A DNA stretch of 40,943 nt, from NCBI GenBank assembly GCA_012518815.1, contig JAAYRK010000048.1:1-40943 (forward strand), in the 5' to 3' direction. The notes below the pieces were generated by a model. The model saw only the letters and a list, made by a program, of their open reading frames with translations. It did not search any database and was not told the DNA's origin. The stretch's first letter is position 1. Every line of letters begins with the position of its first letter. Made by a program: the position numbers and the translations under genes. The stretch is from Candidatus Epulonipiscium sp. GTDB lineage: Bacteria > Bacillota > Clostridia > Lachnospirales > Defluviitaleaceae. Below, in pieces: positions 33,909 through 40,943 of the stretch.

Positions 33909-34676
33909 TTATTTTTTAAAGATTTGAACATAGATATATCCATACTTTTCATCTTCTGCAATTCCTATTCCTATTTTGTCATAATTCTTACTTAATATAT
34001 TGGCCTTATGTCCGGGACTATTCATAAAAGAATCGTGAGCATTTTTAACTGAGCTATTTCCTGCAATATTTTCTCCTGCAACTTTATAAGAAATGCCAAA
34101 TTGCTTCATCATTTCGAAGGGAGAACCATAAATTGGAGAAACATGGCTAAAGTAATTATTTTCTGCCATATCCTTTGCTTTAATTGAAGCAAGATTGGCA
34201 AGTTCATTATCCAGGATATAAGGATTAAGACCGGCTTTTATTCTTTCATTATTGATATATTCTAGCATGATTTTTTCTTTGTCTTTTATACTTACACTAT
34301 CATTAGATGTATTAGAAGTAGGTATAGAGTTATCCTTTTCAAAATTATTAAGGATATTTTCATTATAGGTATAGGCTTTTGTATATTTGCTTGATATAAC
34401 ACCTATAGAATCATCTGGCAAGTGTACCACATACCAGTCATTAAATTTTCCTAAAACATTTACAATTTGTCCTTTTTTTAGACGAGATATTACTGGATAA
34501 GAAATATCAGGACCTGTTCTTACATTAAGCAAAAAAGCAGTAATTTCTGCCTGTTTGACTGTTGCTTCAGAAAAAACACTATATTTTTTTTCGTTAGCTG
34601 AAACATATGAAAGAGAAATCATATAAAACATAACAACAAGAAGAACGGGAAATAATAGCCGGAAAGGTTTTTTCAT
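33909..34676 (-). CDS. Secreted SH3b-CAP (SCP-like) protein
   Basis: The 255-residue exported protein has a signal peptide (about 1-27, ending VSANE) and a bacterial SH3 domain (about 40-100: FLLNVRTGPDISYPVISRLKKGQ, WYVV). A CAP/YkwD domain fills the C-terminal half (about 135-255). CAP hallmarks are MLEYINNERIKAGLNP, His in YFSHVSP, AGENIAGN and NSPGHKANIL, with YGYIYVQIF at the end. Such proteins are wall-associated in Firmicutes, and some are spore-assembly or germination factors; no specific activity can be claimed. The ATG (34676-34674) is preceded by GGATGTGA and a minus-strand promoter at 34729-34702. It converges on the flavodoxin-SCP2 gene. Confidence 0.85.
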   Translation of the reverse strand: MKKPFRLLFPVLLVVMFYMISLSYVSANEKKYSVFSEATVKQAEITAFLLNVRTGPDISYPVISRLKKGQIVNVLGKFNDWYVVHLPDDSIGVISSKYTKAYTYNENILNNFEKDNSIPTSNTSNDSVSIKDKEKIMLEYINNERIKAGLNPYILDNELANLASIKAKDMAENNYFSHVSPIYGSPFEMMKQFGISYKVAGENIAGNSSVKNAHDSFMNSPGHKANILSKNYDKIGIGIAEDEKYGYIYVQIFKK

Positions 34677-34701
34677 GAAATCACATCCTTTTATCCTATA
34701 A

Positions 34702-34729
34702 TTTATATAATCATTATTTGTTTTTTCAA
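34702..34729 (-). promoter_or_regulatory. Promoter of the SH3b-CAP gene
   Basis: Minus strand: TTGAAA (34729-34724), 16-bp spacer, TATAAA (34707-34702). An inverted repeat ATCATTTT/AAAATGAT (34730-34752) lies just upstream and could be an operator. Confidence 0.55.
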
Positions 34730-34883
34730 ATCATTTTATGCTAAAAAATGATATATAAGCTAGACTCTTATAGAAATAATAAAAATCCAATTTGAAAAAG
34801 GTTGTCATTAAAAATTAATTTAAGAATAAATATATAAAGAGAAACTAAGGATATTAATAGAGTAGATGTTAGGGGGAAATAAT

Positions 34884-35408
34884 ATGTATTATAATCAAGC
34901 CTTTTATCAACCGGATTACCGGTTTAATTCAAATACTGTGGCTTTTCAAGGTATAAAAGATTTGCAATCTCATATTCCTCAACCATACCGGCCAGCTAAG
35001 TTAAGAATTGATGACAAAATTTCTGAGCTTATTGAAGAAGCAGCCAAAATTGAAAAGAGACTTTTTGCTTATGATAAAAGGATTATGGAAATAATAGAAA
35101 GTGAGGTAGATAAGAAGAGAATATTAAAAATTTCATTTAATCAAAAAAAACATGAAAAAATGTTTGGAGAAATATATCAGGGACTAACAGGGAGAAAACT
35201 ATTAATTGATTTTAAAGATTTGGATTTAAGAGAGGAGAATATAAAGGCAATAATAGATAATAGAATTTTTCAAGGGTTTGAGGCAATTGATTTTTATCGC
35301 AAGATTTATTTTTTACTTGCAGCTGTTGAATGGAAACAAATGATGTATGAAATAATAGGGGATGAACAAAATGATATAATAAAGTATATTTATTATCTTA
35401 ACAAATAG
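34884..35408 (+). CDS. Unknown small helical protein
   Basis: The start is ATG 34884 after AGGGGGA; the ATG at 34866 overlaps the SD. The 174-residue protein has a Tyr/Gln/Asn/Pro-rich N-terminus (MYYNQAFYQPDYRFNSN) up to about residue 45. Strongly helical charged sequence follows (KISELIEEAAKIEKRLFAYD, AIDFYRKIYFLLAAVEWKQM). There is no signal peptide, Cys or membrane segment. The coat-like N-terminus and the spore genes in the window make a spore-coat or ferritin-like helical protein possible, but I recognise no family. It is a single-gene unit with a hairpin terminator. Confidence 0.6.
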   Translation: MYYNQAFYQPDYRFNSNTVAFQGIKDLQSHIPQPYRPAKLRIDDKISELIEEAAKIEKRLFAYDKRIMEIIESEVDKKRILKISFNQKKHEKMFGEIYQGLTGRKLLIDFKDLDLREENIKAIIDNRIFQGFEAIDFYRKIYFLLAAVEWKQMMYEIIGDEQNDIIKYIYYLNK

Positions 35409-35430
35409 CAAGCTCTGCTATTTTTCTTTT
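35403..35430 (+). terminator. Terminator after the 34884 gene
   Basis: AAATAGCA (35403-35410) pairs with TGCTATTT (35416-35423) around AGCTC, then TTCTTTT; it overlaps the stop codon. Confidence 0.7.
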
Positions 35431-35447
35431 CATTTTTCAAAAAAATA

Positions 35448-35456
35448 TGCTATAAT
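35448..35456 (+). promoter_or_regulatory. Extended -10 for the HIT gene
   Basis: TGCTATAAT (35448-35456), with no clear -35, 35 bp before the TTG start. Identical in its core to the mtnN promoter. Confidence 0.45.
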
Positions 35457-35490
35457 ACAATAAATGGACTAGATTAAGGGAGGAAATGCT

Positions 35491-35910
35491 TTGAATCTAC
35501 AAGATTGTTTATTTTGCAAAATAGCTAAAGGAGAGATTCCTTCAGCCACAATTTTTGAAAACAGTGAATTTAAAGTTATTTTAGACAAATTCCCTGCAAA
35601 TAAGGGACATATATTAATTATACCAAAAGAACATATAGAAAATATCTATGAAATGGATTCAGAATTAGGAGGGAGGTTATTTTCTTTAGCAACTAACATT
35701 GCAAGGATACTTAAAAAAGAACTAAATATTGAAGGCTTAAATATATTACAAAACAATGGTAAAGTTGCAGGACAAACAGTATTTCATTTTCATCTTCATT
35801 TAATCCCAAGATATGAAGATGACCAAGTTGACATTACATGGAAAGCATTAAAACCAACAGATGATGAATTGACTAACTTAGCAAATAGATTATATAAATC
35901 ATTGCAATAA
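35491..35910 (+). CDS. HIT-family nucleotide hydrolase
   Basis: The TTG start lies 7 nt after GGGAGG; the ATG between them (35486) runs into a stop after two codons. The 139-residue HIT protein has the N-terminal CLFCKIAKGEIPS, DKFPANKGHILIIPKEH and the histidine triad FHFHLHLIPRY. HIT hydrolases cleave AMP or other groups from nucleotide conjugates such as adenosine phosphoramidate or dinucleoside polyphosphates. The Cys-x2-Cys near the start is typical of zinc-binding bacterial members. The Bax-inhibitor-like gene starts 10 nt later, so the two share a transcript. Confidence 0.92.
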   Translation: MNLQDCLFCKIAKGEIPSATIFENSEFKVILDKFPANKGHILIIPKEHIENIYEMDSELGGRLFSLATNIARILKKELNIEGLNILQNNGKVAGQTVFHFHLHLIPRYEDDQVDITWKALKPTDDELTNLANRLYKSLQ

Positions 35911-35920
35911 GGGGGAAAAA

Positions 35921-36670
35921 ATGAAAAGTATTAATAATTTTGAGGATTACTATTACAGTGGGGCTAACAATCAGCCAGCTAATTATGAAGATATAAATAC
36001 TTTTAATACTCATCCTTTAAATCTAGAAAAAGTAGCTGGAGTATATGGTTGGATGTTTGTTGGTTTATTAATATCAGGAATAGTAGCATTTATTACATAT
36101 TCAACCATATCAACTGATATGATTTTAAATATGTTGTTGTTTTTTATATTCTTTGGGATAGAATTAGCTTTGGTATATTATTTATCTGAAGGAAAAGTAA
36201 TTGAAATGGAGTATAGTAGGGCAGTTGCCTTGTTTTTGATTTATTCTGTTATAAATGGGATTACTCTATCACTTATTTTTATAGCTTATACACTTAGTTC
36301 TATTGCTTATACATTTTTTATTTGTGCGGCTGTTTTTGGCATTATGGCTCTATATGGATCTCTTACCAAGGCTAATCTTACTTCTGCTGGGTCTTTTCTA
36401 TATATGGGACTTGTTTCAATACTAATTGTGAGTATTTTTAATGCAATATTAAAAAATCCTATAATATATTGGATAGAAACTTTTGTAGGCGTCATGATTT
36501 TTCTTGGATTAACTGCTTACGATGCTCAAAAAATTAAAGTAAAGATAGCTGACTATCAAGGAACTGATAAAGTAAATAATATTGCTATTTATTGTGCCTT
36601 GCTATTGTATCTTGATTTTATTAATTTAATGCTTAAATTACTTAGATTGTTTGGAAAAAGAAAAAGATAA
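35921..36670 (+). CDS. Bax inhibitor-1/YccA family membrane protein
   Basis: The 249-residue protein has a soluble N-terminus (about 1-40) and seven hydrophobic helices, ending with TAYDAQKIKVKIADYQ, the conserved C-terminal block of the BI-1 family. Bacterial members (B. subtilis YetJ) form pH-sensitive calcium channels; the Asp pair thought to gate the pore may correspond to the Asp of TAYDAQ and a later one, which I have not aligned. It is co-transcribed with the HIT gene and ends at a bidirectional terminator. Confidence 0.88.
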   Translation: MKSINNFEDYYYSGANNQPANYEDINTFNTHPLNLEKVAGVYGWMFVGLLISGIVAFITYSTISTDMILNMLLFFIFFGIELALVYYLSEGKVIEMEYSRAVALFLIYSVINGITLSLIFIAYTLSSIAYTFFICAAVFGIMALYGSLTKANLTSAGSFLYMGLVSILIVSIFNAILKNPIIYWIETFVGVMIFLGLTAYDAQKIKVKIADYQGTDKVNNIAIYCALLLYLDFINLMLKLLRLFGKRKR

Positions 36671-36673
36671 AAT

Positions 36674-36705
36674 AAAAAGCCTAGGAAATCCTAGGTTTTT
36701 ATTTT
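36674..36705. terminator. Bidirectional terminator between the BI-1 gene and asnB
   Basis: CCTAGG (36680-36685) pairs with CCTAGG (36690-36695), extended by A/T pairs, with T-runs on both strands, between convergent genes. Confidence 0.8.
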
Positions 36706-36708
36706 TTA

Positions 36709-38529
36709 TTAATTAAAATATTGTTCATACCAAATCAAGAACATGTATATAGTCCAGATCTTTCTGCTATTATCCCTTTTTTCTGTAAAATGTTCATTTA
36801 GAAGCAATAATAATTTATCAGTATTAAAATACCTCTCTGCAATTGGAGAAGAAAAGGCTTCTTTAACTATTGAATAATATTTTTCTTCTCTAAGCCAAAT
36901 CCTAGTAGGCACAGGAAAGCCCAATTTCTTTTTATTTGCTACATTTTCAGGTATATTCCTTTTTGCTGCCAATCTAAAAGCATATTTTGTACTCTTTTTA
37001 TTACATCTAAATTTAGTAGGAAGTTTTAAAGCTAAGTTACATACTTCTTTATCTAAAAAGGGAGTTCTAACTTCAAGAGAATGAGCCATGCTCATTCTGT
37101 CGGCTTTAAGGAGAATATCTCCAGGAAGCCAGGTATGGATGTCAATGTATTGCATTTTACTAATATCATCTTTTGATTTTACCTTATCGTAAAATGGTTT
37201 AGTAAGATTAAAAGGAGAAGGTGCATTTGTTTTATTTTTAAGAATTTCTTTTCTTTCTTTTTCTGTAAATATTAAAGCATTTCCAATAAATCTTTCTTCA
37301 ATACTTTTACTACCTCTAATGAAAAAGTTTTTTCCTTTAATATCAAATGGGAAGATAGAAGCAAGTTTGCCAAGGAATTTTCTTATTGGTCGAGGGAGAT
37401 TAGTAAGAATTTTTATGTCTAATGGTTCTTTATAGATATTGTATCCTCCAAATAATTCGTCTGCTCCTTCACCAGAAAAAACTACCTTTACATGCTCTCT
37501 TGCTAACTCACTAACAAAATAAAGTGCAACGGCAGCAGGGTCCGCTAAAGGTTCATCCATGTAATATTGAACTTTAGGAAGTATGTCCCAATATTCTTTA
37601 GTAGTGATAAGTTTGTGATAATTATTAACCCCAATTTTTTTTGTTAGAGACTTTGCATAATCAATTTCATTATATTGGTCATAATCAAATCCTACGGTGA
37701 ATGTTTTATCCCCTTCAAAGCAGGAAGCTACATAACTGGAGTCAACACCGCTAGATAAGAAAGAACCTATTTCTACATCTCCTATCTTATGGGCTTTAAT
37801 TGATTCTTTTATTGTCTTATCAATCTCTTCAACATATTCCTCTAGAGATTTATTTTCTGTTTCAAAAACAGGCTCCCAATATCTTTGGATGGTCATTTCA
37901 TTATCTTTATAAATAAAGAAATGAGCGGGAGGTAGTCTATAAATATTCTTAAAAAATGTTTCATCTAAAGCAGAATATTGGAAAGTAAGATACGTTTCCA
38001 AAGCAGCTAGATTTAGTTTCTTGTTAACAAGGCTGTGTTTTAGAATACTTTTTATTTCTGATGCAAAAACAAAGTTATTGTTTTCTTTATAGTAATAAAA
38101 AGGTTTAATACCAAAGAAATCTCTTGCACCAAATAAAACTTTTTCTTTTTTATCCCATATTACAAAAGAAAACATTCCTCTAAGATGGTTAAGCATTTTT
38201 GTATTGAATTCTTCATAAGCATGAATTAGGACCTCTGAATCCATATTACTTTTAAAAACATGTCCTTTTTCTTCTAATAATTTTCTAAGGTTCTCATAAT
38301 TATATATTTTACTATTAGAAACTAAGACTAAATTTTCATCTTCATTAAATAAGGGTTGAGAATCTTTTTTTAAGTCAATAACACTAAGACATCTGAAAGC
38401 AATTGCTGCAGAATCATCTATGTATTCACCGTCACTATCGGGACCTCTATGAATAATAGCGTTTGTCATATCTTTTAAAACTTGTTCTCTATTAGTTGCT
38501 TCACCAATAAATCCGCAAAAACCGCACAT
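36709..38529 (-). CDS. asnB: Asparagine synthase (glutamine-hydrolysing)
   Basis: I set the start at 38529 so that Cys2 follows Met (MCGFCGFIGEA), because the amidotransferase nucleophile must be N-terminal; AAAGGGG lies just upstream, and the in-frame ATG at 38553 would add eight residues before it. The 606-residue enzyme has an N-terminal class II glutaminase domain (IIHRGPDSDGEY, MDSEVLIHAYEEF) and a C-terminal ATP-binding synthetase domain with the PP-loop SSGVDSS, FSGEGADELFGGY and RADRMSMAHSLEVRTPFLD. It converts Asp and Gln to Asn and Glu in the cytoplasm. AsnB-type proteins also amidate cell-wall or other substrates in some Firmicutes, so free Asn synthesis is likely but not certain. 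Confidence 0.92.
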   Translation of the reverse strand: MCGFCGFIGEATNREQVLKDMTNAIIHRGPDSDGEYIDDSAAIAFRCLSVIDLKKDSQPLFNEDENLVLVSNSKIYNYENLRKLLEEKGHVFKSNMDSEVLIHAYEEFNTKMLNHLRGMFSFVIWDKKEKVLFGARDFFGIKPFYYYKENNNFVFASEIKSILKHSLVNKKLNLAALETYLTFQYSALDETFFKNIYRLPPAHFFIYKDNEMTIQRYWEPVFETENKSLEEYVEEIDKTIKESIKAHKIGDVEIGSFLSSGVDSSYVASCFEGDKTFTVGFDYDQYNEIDYAKSLTKKIGVNNYHKLITTKEYWDILPKVQYYMDEPLADPAAVALYFVSELAREHVKVVFSGEGADELFGGYNIYKEPLDIKILTNLPRPIRKFLGKLASIFPFDIKGKNFFIRGSKSIEERFIGNALIFTEKERKEILKNKTNAPSPFNLTKPFYDKVKSKDDISKMQYIDIHTWLPGDILLKADRMSMAHSLEVRTPFLDKEVCNLALKLPTKFRCNKKSTKYAFRLAAKRNIPENVANKKKLGFPVPTRIWLREEKYYSIVKEAFSSPIAERYFNTDKLLLLLNEHFTEKRDNSRKIWTIYMFLIWYEQYFN

Positions 38530-38850
38530 GTATTTTCCCCTTTCAGAAATCAAAAAAATGTCAAATCAAAAATATATGTAAACTGTATCATAATTTTTTT
38601 TATAAATCAATAAAAGTTCATTAATTATTATGCTCAATAAAGAGATTTAATAAACTTTTAAGAAGTTTAAATTTATATTGATAATCATTCTATTACATGA
38701 ATTAATAGACTAAAAATTTTCACTGTGATATAATTATACTTAAAAGTCTTATATGATACAAAAATACATAATAATGGATATTTTTCTAAATCTTTTGACT
38801 AAGAAAAGCCGATAAGGTCCAAGCTTATAAAATGTGAAGGAGGGACCTAG
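38530..38850. other. AT-rich divergent intergenic region (asnB / murG)
   Basis: This 321-bp gap has no plausible reading frame. On the minus strand it holds a possible asnB promoter, TTGATT (38610-38605) and TACAGT (38587-38582) at 17 bp. On the + strand it holds the murG promoter at 38706-38734. The 110-nt murG leader contains AGGTCC (38815-38820) complementary to GGACCT (38843-38848), which overlaps the murG SD. The middle (38611-38705) shows nothing I can name. Confidence 0.5.
38706..38734 (+). promoter_or_regulatory. murG promoter
   Basis: TAGACT (38706-38711), 17 bp, TATAAT (38729-38734) with an extended TG at 38726-38727. Confidence 0.5.
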
Positions 38851-39915
38851 TTGAAAAGGATTATTTTAACAGGTGGAGGGACTGCAGGTCATGTAACTCC
38901 TAACCTGGCATTGATTCCAAAGCTTCAAAAAGAAGGTTGGGATATCAGATATATAGGCAGCAAAAATGGAATTGAAAAAGAATTATTAGAAGATAAGATG
39001 ATACCTTATTATGGGATTTCATCGGGAAAGCTTAGAAGATATAAGGATATCAAAAACTTAACAGACCCATTTAGAGTAATATCTGGCTTATTTGAGGCAG
39101 TAAATTTAATTTCTAAATTAAAACCTTCAATTATTTTTTCAAAAGGTGGTTATGTAACAGTTCCTGTTGTTATGGCAGGATGGCTTAAGAGGGTACCAGT
39201 TATCATACATGAATCAGATATAACTCCCGGTCTTGCTAATAAACTAGCTTTTCCTTTTGCAAAGCAAATATGTGCAAACTTTCCTGAAACTTTATCTTAT
39301 ATCCCAAAAGAAAAAGGGGTTCTTACAGGAACTCCCATTAGAGAGGAATTATATGAAGGAGATGAAAAAAAGGGGCGTAAAATTTGTAATTTTAATAATG
39401 ATAAACCAGTTATTATGATGATGGGAGGCAGCCAGGGTTCTATTGTTTTAAATACCGTGCTTCGAAATATACTTCCGGTTTTATTAGAGCCTTTTAATGT
39501 GATACATATTTGTGGCAAAAATAATTTAAAGAATGATTTAGAAAACATAGAGGGATATAAACAATTTGAATATGTTGAAAAAGAATTGCCTCACTTATTT
39601 GCAGCTGCTGACCTTTTAATATCAAGGGCAGGAGCCAATTCTATAGCGGAAATTTTAAGTTTAAAAAAACCTAATATATTAATTCCCTTATCGGCGAGAG
39701 TAAGCAGAGGAGATCAAATTTTAAATGCACGCTCATTTTATAAACAGGGCTTTAGTCAAGTAATAGAAGAAGAAAGTCTGACAGAAGAAAGTTTGTTTGA
39801 CACAATAATAGAAGTGTATAAAAACAAAGAAAAATATATTTCTAATATGATAAAAAGTTATAGCTCTAATGGTATAGAAAAAATAATGGAACTTATAAAT
39901 ATTTATGCTAAATGA
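38851..39915 (+). CDS. murG: UDP-GlcNAc:lipid I transferase MurG
   Basis: MurG adds N-acetylglucosamine to lipid I on the inner membrane face to form lipid II. The TTG start follows AAGGAGGG at 7 nt. The 354 residues form a GT-B fold: glycine loop LTGGGTAGHVTPNLA, FSKGGYVTVPVVMAG, HESDITPGLANKLA, GTPIREELY, MMGGSQGSIVLN, and the donor-site block ISRAGANSIAEILSLKKPNILIPL. It stands alone, away from a division/cell-wall (dcw) cluster, with its own promoter and terminator, a placement seen in some clostridia. A second MurG elsewhere in the genome cannot be excluded. Confidence 0.92.
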   Translation: MKRIILTGGGTAGHVTPNLALIPKLQKEGWDIRYIGSKNGIEKELLEDKMIPYYGISSGKLRRYKDIKNLTDPFRVISGLFEAVNLISKLKPSIIFSKGGYVTVPVVMAGWLKRVPVIIHESDITPGLANKLAFPFAKQICANFPETLSYIPKEKGVLTGTPIREELYEGDEKKGRKICNFNNDKPVIMMMGGSQGSIVLNTVLRNILPVLLEPFNVIHICGKNNLKNDLENIEGYKQFEYVEKELPHLFAAADLLISRAGANSIAEILSLKKPNILIPLSARVSRGDQILNARSFYKQGFSQVIEEESLTEESLFDTIIEVYKNKEKYISNMIKSYSSNGIEKIMELINIYAK

Positions 39916-39955
39916 GGATACCTATTTTAGGGTATCCTAAAATTTTTATTTTTTA
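39914..39955 (+). terminator. Hairpin after murG
   Basis: AGGATACC (39915-39922) pairs with GGTATCCT (39931-39938) over an eight-base loop; the T-rich tail begins only after four A, so it may be less efficient. Confidence 0.6.
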
Positions 39956-40011
39956 GACTTTTTTAAATGTAAACTGATGATATTAAAACACCTATTTATT
40001 TTTTAAATCTA

Positions 40012-40020
40012 TGATATAAT
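40012..40020 (+). promoter_or_regulatory. Extended -10 for the cyclophilin gene
   Basis: TGATATAAT (40012-40020), without a clear -35, ~42 bp before the TTG start. Confidence 0.45.
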
Positions 40021-40062
40021 GTTTGAACGTAGGATGATTTTAGAAAGAAAGGAAGAAATCCA

Positions 40063-40746
40063 TTGAGAAAAACAAGTATATTTTTATGTATTTTAAGTAT
40101 CATAACTTTAATTTTAGTAGCTTGTAGTACTAGCAATGAAAGCAGCAGTCCACAATTTAAGCTACCTAAAGAAGGAGAAGAAATAGTTGTAATAACAACA
40201 GATATGGGAGTAATCAAAATAAAGCTTTTTCCTGAATATGCCCCAAAGGCTGTAGAGAATTTTAAAACTCATGCAAAAAATGGTTATTATGATGGTCTAA
40301 CATTTCACAGAATTATTAATGAGTTTATGATTCAAGGGGGAGATCCCAATGGTGATGGTAGCGGAGGAGAAAGTATCTGGGGAGTGCCTTTTGAGGATGA
40401 GTTTAGCACAGAGGTATTAAATTATAGGGGAGCCCTTTCTATGGCAAATAGCGGACCAAATACTAATGGTAGTCAATTTTTTATTGTTCAAAAAACTACT
40501 GTAGAAGAAGAAATATTAGAGCAATTAGAATTAGCAGGTTATCCTAAAGAAATAATAAATAGCTATAAAGAAAAAGGAGGAACACCTTGGCTTGATTTTT
40601 ATCATACTGTTTTTGGACAAGTCTTTGAGGGAATGGATGTAGTCGATAAAATTGCAGCAGTAGAAGTAATTGAACCAGCAGAATACGGCATACCAAAAGA
40701 TCCTGTAATCATTAGAAAGATTGAAATTGTTGAATATGAAAAATAA
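40063..40746 (+). CDS. Lipoprotein peptidyl-prolyl isomerase (cyclophilin)
   Basis: The TTG start lies after AAAGGAAG; it is the only start giving an intact signal peptide. The 227-residue lipoprotein has the lipobox LILVACS (lipidated Cys near residue 21), a short Ser-rich spacer and a cyclophilin domain (about 45-225): [14 protein letters not shown] with the catalytic Arg, [16 protein letters not shown], and [14 protein letters not shown]. An insertion of ~35 residues ([20 protein letters not shown] and following) separates the last two motifs. It should catalyse proline isomerisation in exported proteins at the outer membrane face, a role filled by PrsA in many Firmicutes. Confidence 0.9.
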   Translation: MRKTSIFLCILSIITLILVACSTSNESSSPQFKLPKEGEEIVVITTDMGVIKIKLFPEYAPKAVENFKTHAKNGYYDGLTFHRIINEFMIQGGDPNGDGSGGESIWGVPFEDEFSTEVLNYRGALSMANSGPNTNGSQFFIVQKTTVEEEILEQLELAGYPKEIINSYKEKGGTPWLDFYHTVFGQVFEGMDVVDKIAAVEVIEPAEYGIPKDPVIIRKIEIVEYEK

Positions 40747-40920
40747 CTATTAGTCTTTATATTTCTTGCATAAATTATTAATTAAAATTATACTTTATTA
40801 TAATGATACTAATTATATAATTAATTTTTTAAGGCATACTTATAATATATTATAGTACCTTATAGGAATTTATAATTAATCAAGAGAATTTATCTTAGCA
40901 AAGGTAATTAATAAAATTAA

Positions 40921-40940
40921 GCTTTTAAAAGCGAAAGGAG
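40921..40940 (+). promoter_or_regulatory. Palindrome and SD of a gene beyond the window
   Basis: GCTTTTAAAAGC (40921-40932) is a perfect 12-bp palindrome, followed by AAAGGAG (40934-40940). The window ends 3 nt later, so the start codon is just outside. The preceding 170 bp are very AT-rich, with no clear terminator for the cyclophilin gene. Confidence 0.45.
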
Positions 40941-40943
40941 AAT

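Overview
The window is AT-rich, and nearly all of its long genes read on the + strand. It looks like part of the chromosome of an anaerobic, spore-forming clostridium (Firmicutes). The anaerobic markers are a ferredoxin-linked 2-oxoacid oxidoreductase and a radical-SAM aminomutase. The sporulation markers are YyaC and a PdaA-type muramic-lactam deacetylase. FabK is the enoyl reductase, and strong Shine-Dalgarno (SD) sites and TTG/GTG starts are common. Nothing identifies the species. I see no tRNA, rRNA, CRISPR, transposase or phage gene; this is mostly core chromosome plus surface functions.

Layout: 1-2700 holds the end of a FIST-domain protein and a polymerase/ligase-like membrane protein with C-terminal TPRs. 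A small coiled-coil gene (2693-3109, minus) lies divergent from the fatty-acid operon. The operon at 3327-13054 is a complete 12-gene FAS II/acetyl-CoA carboxylase unit, fabT-fabH-acpP-fabK-fabD-fabG-fabF-accB-fabZ-accC-accD-accA. It is driven by one good promoter that carries two tandem FabT-type palindromes, and it ends at a long hairpin terminator. 13287-16538 encodes a 1083-residue secreted modular protein. Next come MTA/SAH nucleosidase, an unknown membrane protein, and a two-gene oxidoreductase (gamma-delta fusion plus alpha-beta fusion; 18275-21616). After these lie pdaA, pgi, a NiaR-type regulator and a KamA-family aminomutase, whose substrate residues point to glutamate rather than lysine.

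The second half (26-41 kb) is made of single genes and short operons: yyaC (minus), a membrane protein joining a degenerate MPN/JAMM domain to LysM, pepF (minus), an unknown protein, an M1-peptidase-like lipoprotein lacking the catalytic Glu, a flavodoxin-SCP2 fusion, a secreted SH3-CAP protein (minus), an unknown small protein, HIT, Bax-inhibitor-1, asnB (minus), murG and a lipoprotein cyclophilin. The window ends in an SD sequence for a gene outside it.

The most unusual non-coding stretch is 29885-30321. It holds an inverted repeat at the pepF promoter, a divergent promoter, five DnaA-box-like 9-mers (four phased at 11-12 bp), a run of hairpins and a strong terminator. Together these suggest a DnaA-linked structured RNA. 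Other points for follow-up are the FabT double operator, a hairpin between acpP and fabK, a 22-bp-period direct repeat before the large secreted protein gene, and the pseudo-enzymes (M1 and JAMM).
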